26,244 nucleotides of DNA from an uncultured cyanobacterium (GTDB taxonomy: Bacteria; Cyanobacteriota; Vampirovibrionia; Gastranaerophilales; Gastranaerophilaceae), in NCBI GenBank assembly GCA_902495705.1, contig CABUXT010000031.1, forward strand, positions 1 through 26,244, read 5' to 3'. Numbering within the stretch: the first letter of the stretch is position 1; each line of letters opens with the position of its first letter. The notes below the pieces were generated by a model. It was not told where the DNA came from and did no database searches. It saw only the letters and a program-made list of their open reading frames with translations. Positions 1 to 6,320 of the stretch are shown here, piece after piece. Position numbers and translations under genes: made by a program.

Positions 1-1
1 T

Positions 2-43
2 AGCCGAATAACTCGTCACTTCGTTCCTCAAACAAATTCGGCT
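2..43. repeat. Intergenic hairpin (AGCCGAAT / ATTCGGCT arms)
   Basis: AGCCGAAT at 2-9 is the exact reverse complement of ATTCGGCT at 36-43. On the minus strand the loop reads GAGGAACGAAGTGACGAG, whose start resembles the 'CGAGGAA' start of the elements at 471 and 21975. It may be a diverged or truncated member of that family cut by the window edge. A 13-base part of it (5-17) recurs in inverse orientation in the terminator loop at 25419-25431. Confidence 0.5.
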
Positions 44-118
44 TTTGCAGTTTACTCGTTTTGTTTGATTGTTCACTTTTGGCTATTGTCGGATTATTGG
101 CTTGTGTGTTAAGTAAAA

Positions 119-201
119 TGTCATTCCGAACTGACTAGAATATGAGTTGAGCTAAAGCGAAACGTAATATTCTGTTTCTACTCGGTGTTTCGGAATCTGA
201 A
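119..201 (+). repeat. Palindromic intergenic repeat, TGTCATTCYGAA family, copy A
   Basis: It begins TGTCATTCCGAA (119-130) and ends TTCGGAATCTGAA (189-201). The outer arms ATTCCGAA (123-130) and TTCGGAAT (189-196) are perfectly complementary. A second, inner inverted repeat AGAATAT (137-143) / ATATTCT (167-173) nests inside. It has the same end motifs as the copies at 220, 306, 389 and 21896 but a different interior. Confidence 0.7.
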
Positions 202-219
202 ATTGAACATTTCGGTCTA

Positions 220-284
220 TGTCATTCTGAAAGGATTAAAAATCAAGTTGCGTAGCAACGTAGATTTTATCCTATTCAGAATCT
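220..284 (+). repeat. Palindromic intergenic repeat, TGTCATTCTGAA family, copy B
   Basis: It begins TGTCATTCTGAA (220-231) and ends TTCAGAATCT (275-284). The whole element folds into one long, nearly perfect hairpin: ATTCTGAA (224-231) with TTCAGAAT (275-282), GGAT...AATC with GATTTTATCC, and a tip GTTGC-GTA-GCAAC (247-259). The 17 bases at 215-231 are repeated exactly at 21891-21907. Confidence 0.75.
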
Positions 285-305
285 CTAATAGAACAAAAAA
301 TTCAA

Positions 306-332
306 TGTCACCCTGAACTCGTTTCAGGGTCT
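306..332 (+). repeat. Palindromic intergenic repeat, TGTCATTCTGAA family, short copy C
   Basis: It begins TGTCACCCTGAA (306-317) and ends TTCAGGGTCT (323-332). The stem CCCTGAA / TTCAGGG differs from the TTCTGAA / TTCAGAA stem of the short copy at 21896-21922 by two paired, compensatory changes. Both are followed closely by an AATCAATATTTA-like flank (342-353 here; 21930-21941 there). Confidence 0.75.
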
Positions 333-388
333 TTTCCAAAAATCAATATTTAGCAAATATTATATATACTCAATCCTGATTATTGAGA

Positions 389-456
389 AGATTCTGAATA
401 GCAAGAAAATTATGTGTTCATCCTTCACACAAATTTTCTAAGCTTTCAGAATGACA
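389..456 (-). repeat. Palindromic intergenic repeat, TGTCATTCTGAA family, copy D (inverse orientation)
   Basis: Read on the minus strand it starts TGTCATTCTGAA (456-445) and ends TTCAGAATCT (398-389). The interior is again its own inverted repeat: GAAAATTTGTGT at the left and ACACATAATTTTC at the right on the minus strand. The architecture of conserved ends plus a different self-complementary core matches copies A and B. Confidence 0.7.
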
Positions 457-470
457 ATATAAAAAAGTTA

Positions 471-631
471 TGTCATTACGAGGAAAAACAAGCCGAGCAG
501 AGTGCGAAGCAGCCTGCCAAATTGATTGGCTATCTGCAGGATTTATTGGCAGGCTCGGAGGCACGTTTAATGCGAGGCGTAGTTGGATTATTGCATTGAT
601 TTATACGGAGTGACGTGGTAATCCACAACAA
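471..631 (+). repeat. Palindromic intergenic repeat, TGTCATTACGAGGAA family, long copy
   Basis: The first 15 bases TGTCATTACGAGGAA (471-485) and the last 24 bases (608-631, centred on GTGGTAATCCAC) are identical to both ends of the copy at 21975-22046, but the interior differs. The interior here has a perfect 10-bp inverted repeat AGCCTGCCAA (511-520) / TTGGCAGGCT (546-555), flanked by GCCGAG and CTCGG, so it can form a strong stem. Confidence 0.75.
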
Positions 632-657
632 GACTGTCTATGAACGTGCAGTAATCC

Positions 658-1041
658 TTACTTCAAGCCTTTTACAAATCTTTGTACCAGTTGAACAAGG
701 TTTCTTGAATTGCCGTTGTCTAGTTCTGCAATTTTTGCAGCAGAATTAGGAGTTCTTGAGATTTCAAAAGTTGCAAATTCATCCCCTCTTATTACGTCTA
801 ATTCGGCTCTTTTACCAAATTCAGTTTCTTTCAATCTAAAATTTGTTCTGCCGGCTGTTCCTAAAAACTCGCCAAGTCCGTTTCCTCTTCTTTGTTTATT
901 CAAGCTCATAAATGCATCATCGGCAAGTTGAGTCAAATTTTTACCGGTAAATGTAATTGTATCTGTTGTTACGTTTTTTGCTTGTGGGTGTGGTTTACAG
1001 CAATCATTCATAACATGTGTGCTAATTCTATTTATCATCAT
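658..1041 (-). CDS. Small protein of unknown function with internal ITFTG motif near the N-terminus
   Basis: The protein has 127 residues and I do not recognise its family. The start at 1041 is supported by AAGAGG eight bases upstream (minus strand), and a good promoter lies at 1091-1119. Near the N-terminus are a cysteine pair (MNDCCKPHP) and, at about residues 25-33, TDTITFTGKN. That matches the 'ITFxG' signature seen at the start of other unrelated proteins in this window (8960-11812, 16203-16475). The rest is soluble and mixed in charge, with no membrane segment; the C-terminal third looks helical (LVQLVQRFVKGLK). The next gene upstream on this strand is the helicase at 1144-3432, 102 bp away, but the promoter between them suggests separate transcription. 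Function is unknown. Confidence 0.7.
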   Translation of the reverse strand: MMINRISTHVMNDCCKPHPQAKNVTTDTITFTGKNLTQLADDAFMSLNKQRRGNGLGEFLGTAGRTNFRLKETEFGKRAELDVIRGDEFATFEISRTPNSAAKIAELDNGNSRNLVQLVQRFVKGLK

Positions 1042-1090
1042 AATATAATCCTCTTCTGTTTTTAAAATAATAAATGTATATTTTACACTT

Positions 1091-1119
1091 ATTAAATTGC
1101 AAAAATATTATGATGTCAA
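1091..1119 (-). promoter_or_regulatory. Promoter for the 658-1041 gene
   Basis: On the minus strand TTGACA (1119-1114) and TTTAAT (1096-1091) are spaced 17 bp, close to the vegetative sigma consensus. The predicted start near 1085 gives a leader of about 43 bases. Confidence 0.55.
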
Positions 1120-1143
1120 TTTTATGTTAAAGAAGTGTTAATA

Positions 1144-3432
1144 TTAATCTACATCAACAGGTGCGCGTTGTATTTTGTCAATCGCCTCTCTTGCTGTAAA
1201 TACAACTGATTCAGGTACATTATCAATAACAGTAAGTTGCCTTAATACATCAATAACGCGTTTGAAAGCTCTGACAATATCACCTTCGCCGATGTCGATT
1301 TGCTCAGTGACGGTCTCCCATTCTGCACCTTCAACCCAAAGTTCTATCATTGAACTAAAGTATGGATTGATGTTTAGCGGAGCCTCAATGTCGTAATTTG
1401 CTTGAGCTTTAGCCAATTTTTTCTTAATATTTCTGATTTTATTCAATGTTTTTCTGACAGGTTCGGAGAACGGAACATAAGGTATTTCAATTCTTAATTC
1501 TTCTGTCGTGATGGCACAAATTACACCTGCAAGTTGTGATGGTGTAAGATTTTCTAATACGCCTGAAAATATAATTTCAGCCAAGAAAAGTTCATTTTCT
1601 GCTCGGATTTGAGATGTTGTTTTACCTTTTTCTGTCGGATAATCATTTTGTAAATATCCGTAATCCTGTAAAACCGCACGATGTGCCAAGAATTTGTTCC
1701 AATAGATATCTTTTTGTTTTTCGATTTCTTTTTGGAGTTTTTTCTTTTTGCTTTCAATTCGTTTAATTACTTCAATATTTTTTGAGTGTTTTTTGTAGTG
1801 TTTACACAAATCACATGTAAAGCTTTGGAGTTTATGCAAATCTGCCTTGTTTCTTTCGCCAAATTCAATTACTTCAGGTGAAAGCGGTCTGTGCTTTTGT
1901 TTTTCCTGTCTGAGAATTTTTTTGTAAGTTTGTCTGTTTTGAACGTATAAAAATTTGAGTTTGTCGTATTCTAAAATTTTGTCATCAGAAAGATGTGACG
2001 GACAAACAAAATTACGTTCTTTTATCTCATTATCAAATTGTTCAATTTGAGCAAGTATCGGTTTTAATCTAAAGTCAGAAGAATAGTAACCAAAACTTTT
2101 CAAGATAAGTTCTTTTGATTCTTCAAGAGTAAACCTTTGCAACAAATTCAATACCATTGAGTAACTTGGTGAAAATCTGCTTTCTAGCGGATTAGAACCG
2201 CTTAAAACAAGTTCTGCAACCTCATCAGGAGTTTGGAAAGGTGTTCCAACGATTGTAACGTAGCCGACTTCATCCATTCCGCGCCTGCCTGCTCTACCTG
2301 ACATTTGCAAAAATTCGTTCGCCGTAAGCATCCTGTGGCCTGAATCTGTTCGTTTGCTTGTTGAACTGATAACAGTTGAGCGCGCAGGCATATTTATACC
2401 TGCAGCAAGGGTTTCTGTTGCAAAAACGACTTTAATTAAGCCCTTTTGGAATAATTTTTCTACTAAATTTTTCCAAGCAGGAAGTAAACCTGCGTGGTGA
2501 GAGGCAACCCCTTGGATTAAATATTCAATGTGCTTGTTGCCGTATAGGTGTGGATTTTCGGCGATAAATTCATCAATAAAAGCTTTGATTTCTTCTTGTT
2601 CGGCTTTAGTGTTCAATCCCAAACCTGCACATTTTTCCATTTGCTCATCACATTTTTTGCGCGAAAATGTGAAATATATTGCAGGGAGCATATTTGCATC
2701 AGCCAAATTTTGAATAATTTGCTTAACATAAGTTTTTTTACGTTTATCTTTGCCTTTTGCCCATTGAGGTTTTTCAGGTCTGATTTTTTTATTAAGTTTA
2801 CCTTCAGGAGTCAAAAGCGGTAAAAGTTTAAATGGTTGAGAACTGTCAAAATAATAAAATCTCAACGGAACAGGTCTAAAATCAGTATTAACAAGTTTGG
2901 TTTTTGAGTGAACCGTGTTTATCCAGTTTGTTAATTCATCGCAATTTGCGACCGTTGCGGATAGCGCGATAATTTGGATATTTGTCGGGCAGTAGATAAT
3001 ACTTTCTTCCCAAACTGTTCCGCGCTGTTCGTCATTCATATAGTGAACTTCATCAAGAACAACATAGCGAACATCTTTCAAGTTGTCTGCAACTGCTCCG
3101 AAATTTGTGCCATAAAGCATATTTCTGAAAACTTCGGTCGTCATAATTACGACTTGTGCTCCTCTGTTTATTGAGGTATCACCTGTTAATAGACCGACTT
3201 TATCGTATCCGTATTTTTCGCCAAAATCATAGAATTTCTGGTTTGATAGAGCTTTCAATGGGGTTGTGTAAAAAATTCTGCACCCTTGCTCCAGTGCCCT
3301 ATGGATTGCGTGCTGTGCGATTACGGTTTTTCCTGCTCCGGTTGGCGCGCAAACAACAACGCTTTCACCGTTATCTATAACCTCACATGCCTCTTTTTGA
3401 AAATCATCCAACTCAAACGGAAATTCACTCAT
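1144..3432 (-). CDS. Ski2-like DEAH-box RNA helicase with DSHCT domain
   Basis: The 762-residue protein is a superfamily 2 helicase of the Ski2/Mtr4 type, expected to unwind RNA with ATP in the cytoplasm. Visible motifs are Walker A APTGAGKT (29-36), DEVH (127-130), SAT (158-160) and QMSGRAGRRG (around 380, motif VI), which together are diagnostic of Ski2-like enzymes. The charged middle part (roughly 450-600) has a Cys pair, CDLCKHYKKH, of unknown role. The C-terminus (WVEGAEWETV...EGDIVRAFKRVIDVLRQL) is a DSHCT domain. The start at 3432 has AAAGGA six bases upstream; TATAAT at 3469-3464 (minus) is a possible -10 box with a poor -35. Homologues of this architecture are common in Cyanobacteria, which fits the proposed lineage. 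The exact substrate cannot be read from sequence. Confidence 0.9.
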   Translation of the reverse strand: MSEFPFELDDFQKEACEVIDNGESVVVCAPTGAGKTVIAQHAIHRALEQGCRIFYTTPLKALSNQKFYDFGEKYGYDKVGLLTGDTSINRGAQVVIMTTEVFRNMLYGTNFGAVADNLKDVRYVVLDEVHYMNDEQRGTVWEESIIYCPTNIQIIALSATVANCDELTNWINTVHSKTKLVNTDFRPVPLRFYYFDSSQPFKLLPLLTPEGKLNKKIRPEKPQWAKGKDKRKKTYVKQIIQNLADANMLPAIYFTFSRKKCDEQMEKCAGLGLNTKAEQEEIKAFIDEFIAENPHLYGNKHIEYLIQGVASHHAGLLPAWKNLVEKLFQKGLIKVVFATETLAAGINMPARSTVISSTSKRTDSGHRMLTANEFLQMSGRAGRRGMDEVGYVTIVGTPFQTPDEVAELVLSGSNPLESRFSPSYSMVLNLLQRFTLEESKELILKSFGYYSSDFRLKPILAQIEQFDNEIKERNFVCPSHLSDDKILEYDKLKFLYVQNRQTYKKILRQEKQKHRPLSPEVIEFGERNKADLHKLQSFTCDLCKHYKKHSKNIEVIKRIESKKKKLQKEIEKQKDIYWNKFLAHRAVLQDYGYLQNDYPTEKGKTTSQIRAENELFLAEIIFSGVLENLTPSQLAGVICAITTEELRIEIPYVPFSEPVRKTLNKIRNIKKKLAKAQANYDIEAPLNINPYFSSMIELWVEGAEWETVTEQIDIGEGDIVRAFKRVIDVLRQLTVIDNVPESVVFTAREAIDKIQRAPVDVD

Positions 3433-3530
3433 TTTTTGTCCTTTATAAAGCTATTCTATATATATTATAACATATTGCAATATATATTAAAAGCTGATTT
3501 GTAAAGTTATTTTAAATATTTTGTTAATAT

Positions 3531-3562
3531 TTGGCAAAATTTTATCTTTATGGATTTATAAT
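3531..3562 (+). promoter_or_regulatory. Possible promoter for the tandem small-protein pair
   Basis: TTGGCA (3531-3536) is followed by TTTATA (3555-3560, 18-bp spacing), which overlaps TATAAT (3557-3562, 20-bp spacing). It sits 30 bases before the start codon at 3592. The -10 is good but the spacing of the better hexamer is long, so confidence is modest. Confidence 0.4.
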
Positions 3563-3591
3563 ACTGCATAACAAACAAAAAGGAGAATATC

Positions 3592-3987
3592 ATGCAGGTA
3601 AATAGTGTAAATAATCAACAACAAAGTTTCGGTATGGCATTTACCAAAATGGGCGATGGTGCAGTTGATGCTTTGAAAAAACGTGTTAAACAAAAAGATG
3701 TAGCAAAATTACAAGAATTAATTGACTCTCAAAAAGCTAACAAAAATGTTGATATTTTCCTATATACCGTTGGTGGTCATGATTCAACAAGATTGGGAGC
3801 AAATATTTTTCCAAAATCTCCTTCAAGTACCAATATTCTAATGAAACAACCATGTGAAGGTCTTTTAGAAATGTTGAGAAGTCCGATACATTTTGTTGAA
3901 TCTCTTTGCAAAAAAGCTGATAAAATGTCAGCAAAAATTGATGCAGAGACAAAATTAAATAACGCTATCAATACATTAGGTAAGTAG
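3592..3987 (+). CDS. Small tagged protein, first of a tandem paralogous pair
   Basis: The protein has 131 residues of unknown function. The start is fixed by AAGGAG a few bases before ATG 3592. It opens MQVNSVNNQQQSFGMAF, almost the same N-terminus as its downstream neighbour. The two also align further in: ELIDSQKANKNVDIFLY here with LIEGQKTLKHTDIDVFNY there, and SPIHFVESLCKKADKM with SPIEFVKSLCQDAIRM. There is no signal peptide or membrane span; the C-terminal 40 residues look helical. The stop is 18 bases before the next start, so the pair is probably one transcript arising from tandem duplication. The SFG-bearing N-terminus recurs in unrelated proteins in this window. Confidence 0.8.
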   Translation: MQVNSVNNQQQSFGMAFTKMGDGAVDALKKRVKQKDVAKLQELIDSQKANKNVDIFLYTVGGHDSTRLGANIFPKSPSSTNILMKQPCEGLLEMLRSPIHFVESLCKKADKMSAKIDAETKLNNAINTLGK

Positions 3988-4005
3988 TTTAATAAGGAGA
4001 TAATA

Positions 4006-4398
4006 ATGCAAGTAAATAGTATAAGTCCAAGACAGCAAACCTCTTTTGGCGCACTAAAGTTCGATTCAGAATTAGTAAAAACTTCCTTGTTAAACAGATT
4101 ATCAAAGGAAGAAAAAGTTGAGCTTGATACTTTGATTGAAGGTCAAAAAACTCTTAAACATACTGATATTGATGTATTCAATTATCCTGCAGGTACGGAT
4201 AAATTATTCGCAAGAGTATCTAACGACAGACTGACTTTAGGTTTTAATCCTATAGAAAGAAGAGAAAGTTGGTTTAGCTATACCTTCAACAAGTCTCCGA
4301 TTGAATTTGTTAAATCTCTTTGCCAAGATGCTATACGTATGGAAAACAATGTTGTTGAGCGTTTGAAATTCTTGGAAGCTCATAAGAATATGAGATAG
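4006..4398 (+). CDS. Small tagged protein, second of a tandem paralogous pair
   Basis: The 130-residue protein is a paralogue of the preceding gene, diverged over most of its length. It opens MQVNSISPRQQTSFGALKF and carries its own AAGGAG before ATG 4006. Conserved blocks between the two are the N-terminal tag, an LIEGQK helix near residue 45, a hydrophobic strand ending in FNY, and the C-terminal SPIEFVKSLCQ segment. I recognise no enzyme motif, membrane span or signal peptide. A strong hairpin terminator (4420-4449) follows 21 bases after the stop and ends the two-gene unit. Confidence 0.8.
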   Translation: MQVNSISPRQQTSFGALKFDSELVKTSLLNRLSKEEKVELDTLIEGQKTLKHTDIDVFNYPAGTDKLFARVSNDRLTLGFNPIERRESWFSYTFNKSPIEFVKSLCQDAIRMENNVVERLKFLEAHKNMR

Positions 4399-4419
4399 AA
4401 AATTTTTATTTATTAAAAT

Positions 4420-4449
4420 GTGGCGCCGCTGAAAATTCAGCGGCGCCAC
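4420..4449. terminator. Symmetrical (bidirectional) terminator between convergent units
   Basis: A perfect 14-bp inverted repeat, GTGGCGCCGCTGAA (4420-4433) / TTCAGCGGCGCCAC (4436-4449), is much more GC-rich than its surroundings. It lies between the tandem pair (plus, ends 4398) and serS (minus, ends 4478). T-rich sequence occurs on both sides, with the better T-tract (TTTTAATAAATAAAAATTTT) on the minus-strand exit side. Confidence 0.75.
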
Positions 4450-4477
4450 TTGTGTATTCCTTTTATATTATTAGTTC

Positions 4478-5743
4478 TTAGATTTTATCAAATCCTGTGT
4501 ATTTTCTTAATACTTCAGGGATAATAATTGTACCGTCTGCTTGTTGATAATTTTCAACAATAGCAGCAAATGTTCTGCCAACAGCAAGACCTGAACCGTT
4601 AATAGTGTGAACAAATCTTGTTTTGCCTGTTGCTTTTTCTTTGTATCTGATATTAGCACGTCTTGCTTGGTAGTCGCCATAATTTGAACAGCTTGAAATT
4701 TCTTTATAAGCGTTATAAGAAGGCATCCAAACTTCCAAATCCCAACATTTATTAGCTGAAAATCCGATATCACCTGTTGATAGAGCTTCTCTTCTATATG
4801 GAAGTTCTAATAATTGCAACATCTTTTCAGCATCTTCTGTTAGTTTTTCGTGTTCATCTTTACTTGTTTCAGGGGTACAAAGTTTTACTAATTCAACTTT
4901 GTTAAATTGGTGAACTCTGATTAGACCTCTTGTATCTTTACCCGCAGAACCTGCTTCACGTCTGAAACATGGAGTGTAAGCCGTCATATATTTTGGTAAA
5001 TCATCTTCTGAAAGAATTTCGCCTGAATAAATATTTGTTACAGGAACTTCTGCTGTCGGAATCAAGTATAGGTCTTCGTTTTCGCATTTGTACATGTCTT
5101 CTGCGAATTTTGGAAGTTGACCGGTACCTGTCATTGTTGCAGAGTTTGCCATAAATGGAGGTAGGATTTCTTCATAACCTTGTTGTTCTGTGTGGTAATC
5201 AAGGAAGAAATTGATGATAGCTCTTTCTAATCTTGAACCTTTACCTCTGTATAATGTAAATCTTGATTGAGAAAGTTTAACACCGCGTTCAAAATCTACA
5301 AGATTTTTTTCTTCGCACAAATCCCAGTGAGCTTTGTATTCAAAGTCGAATTTTCTAGGCTCACCCCATTTATAAACTTCAACGTTATCCGCATCTGATG
5401 CGCCGATAGGTGTTGTCTCATCAGGAATATTTGGGATGTGTAATAAAATATCTCTTTGTTTGAAATCAAGTGCATTTTGTCTTTCTTCAAGTTCTTTGAT
5501 TTCGTCGCCCAAAACTCTGACATCTTCTTGGATTTCGTCAGTGTTTTCACCGTTTTTCTTCATTAGACCGATTTTTTGAGATTCCGATTTCCTCTTAGCT
5601 CTTAATTCATCAGCTTTTGTTTGAATCTTTCTTCTTTCTTCATCAATTGCGATAACTTCGTTAATAGAAAGTTCAGGGTTTCTTCTTTTTAACAATTCGT
5701 TAATCTTGTCAGGATTCTCTCTAATCAGTTTAATATCAAGCAT
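4478..5743 (-). CDS. serS: Seryl-tRNA synthetase
   Basis: The 421-residue protein charges tRNA-Ser with serine in the cytoplasm and is the usual length for the family. The N-terminal 110 residues form the long antiparallel coiled-coil arm that grips the tRNA (MLDIKLIRENPDKINELLKR onward, rich in K/E/R). The class II catalytic core follows: PPFMANSATMTGTGQLPKF, motif 2 around FRREAGSAGKDTRGLIRVHQF, and motif 3 NGSGLAVGRTFAAIVENYQ. The start at 5743 has GAGG six to seven bases upstream and a promoter at 5780-5808. It is divergent from the small gene at 5892 and convergent with the tandem pair. Confidence 0.97.
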   Translation of the reverse strand: MLDIKLIRENPDKINELLKRRNPELSINEVIAIDEERRKIQTKADELRAKRKSESQKIGLMKKNGENTDEIQEDVRVLGDEIKELEERQNALDFKQRDILLHIPNIPDETTPIGASDADNVEVYKWGEPRKFDFEYKAHWDLCEEKNLVDFERGVKLSQSRFTLYRGKGSRLERAIINFFLDYHTEQQGYEEILPPFMANSATMTGTGQLPKFAEDMYKCENEDLYLIPTAEVPVTNIYSGEILSEDDLPKYMTAYTPCFRREAGSAGKDTRGLIRVHQFNKVELVKLCTPETSKDEHEKLTEDAEKMLQLLELPYRREALSTGDIGFSANKCWDLEVWMPSYNAYKEISSCSNYGDYQARRANIRYKEKATGKTRFVHTINGSGLAVGRTFAAIVENYQQADGTIIIPEVLRKYTGFDKI

Positions 5744-5779
5744 TTTATCCTCTTTTCTTTTTCCTAATTTAGCAAATTA

Positions 5780-5808
5780 ATTCTAATAGAAATACATTTT
5801 ATAATCAA
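5780..5808 (-). promoter_or_regulatory. Promoter for serS
   Basis: On the minus strand TTGATT (5808-5803) and TAGAAT (5785-5780) are spaced 17 bp, about 37 bases upstream of the serS start. No T-box-like leader structure is apparent in the short 5' region. Confidence 0.5.
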
Positions 5809-5839
5809 GTTACAATTTCCCCTTTGGTGTAATGTTTAT

Positions 5840-5867
5840 TTGCAATAATTGAAAAATAATGTATAAT
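5840..5867 (+). promoter_or_regulatory. Promoter for the 5892 gene; decides its start codon
   Basis: TTGCAA (5840-5845) and TATAAT (5862-5867) are spaced 16 bp. Transcription should begin near 5874, so an in-frame ATG at 5859 overlaps the -10 region and cannot be the real start. The ATG at 5892 is downstream and has its own ribosome binding site. Confidence 0.6.
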
Positions 5868-5891
5868 ATCATTAACAAACAGGGAGATGTG

Positions 5892-6218
5892 ATGTTTAAA
5901 AAGTTAGCAAAACAATTGAAAGCCGAACGTATGGAAAACTCTTGTTTCCCAATGAGTTCGCCTGTTCAATCCTTGAAAGACCAAACGAAAAATTCGTTTT
6001 TGAAAAGTCTATCAAGGCATGCCCTGAATTTGTATGAAAGAAAAACTGATATTAATAATTTTACGCGTTTAGCTCTTTCTGACCCTGAAAATACCACTCA
6101 TAACAAAATTGTTGATGAACTTTTTGGCAAAGAAGGTGTTGTAGACCCATTTTCAGAAGATGCTTTATTTAGCCTTTCCGATAACGAAAGATTTTTGAAA
6201 GATTTGGGTTTGAAGTAA
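5892..6218 (+). CDS. Small protein of unknown function upstream of clpC
   Basis: The product has 108 residues, using ATG 5892 with AGGGAG five bases upstream rather than the earlier in-frame ATG at 5859, which lies inside the promoter. It starts MFKKLAKQLKAERMENS and is soluble and mostly helical, with an acidic C-terminal part (DELFGKEGVVDPFSEDALF). There is no recognised domain, membrane segment or F-G signature. clpC starts 103 bases downstream from its own promoter, so the two need not be co-transcribed. The gene is credible from its promoter, ribosome binding site and codon use, but its role is unknown. Confidence 0.65.
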   Translation: MFKKLAKQLKAERMENSCFPMSSPVQSLKDQTKNSFLKSLSRHALNLYERKTDINNFTRLALSDPENTTHNKIVDELFGKEGVVDPFSEDALFSLSDNERFLKDLGLK

Positions 6219-6262
6219 TTTCAAGCTTTTATTTAGCGCGTTTTAGAGATTTATCAAACATC

Positions 6263-6291
6263 TTGAAACTTTTTCACTTTTTGTATATAAT
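6263..6291 (+). promoter_or_regulatory. Promoter for clpC
   Basis: TTGAAA (6263-6268) and TATAAT (6286-6291) at 17-bp spacing form a near-consensus vegetative promoter about 30 bases before the clpC start. I see no CIRCE element and no CtsR-type direct repeat around it, so heat-shock control by those repressors is not supported here. Confidence 0.7.
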
Positions 6292-6320
6292 TTGTGTATA
6301 AGAAGAGATAGGAGTAAAAA

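Larger units (their letters stand above)
1..657. other. Gene-free intergenic island packed with hairpin repeats
   Basis: No credible coding region is visible. A 61-codon open frame at 414-599 lies inside repeat DNA and has no ribosome binding site. The stretch contains at least six palindromic elements, listed separately, of two families. One has ends TGTCATTCTGAA / TTCAGAATCT; the other starts TGTCATTACGAGGAA and ends with a block around GTGGTAATCCAC. Both families recur at 21890-22050, which marks them as dispersed intergenic repeats rather than decayed genes. The sequence between them is AT-rich and shows nothing else I can name. Confidence 0.75.

Noticed and set aside
414..599. A 61-codon open frame on the plus strand
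   Set aside because: It lies across two repeat elements, has no ribosome binding site and encodes repeat-derived sequence.
3592..4398. A toxin-antitoxin pair, considered because of two small adjacent genes
   Set aside because: The two proteins are paralogues of equal length and show no toxin or DNA-binding motif.
5859..5891. An upstream in-frame ATG for the 5892 gene
   Set aside because: It overlaps the -10 region of the promoter, so it would not be transcribed; ATG 5892 has a good ribosome binding site.
6219..6268. TTTCAAG / CTTGAAA inverted repeat before clpC as terminator or operator
   Set aside because: The arms are seven bases with a loop of about 36 bases and no T-run; the right arm overlaps the clpC -35 box by chance composition.
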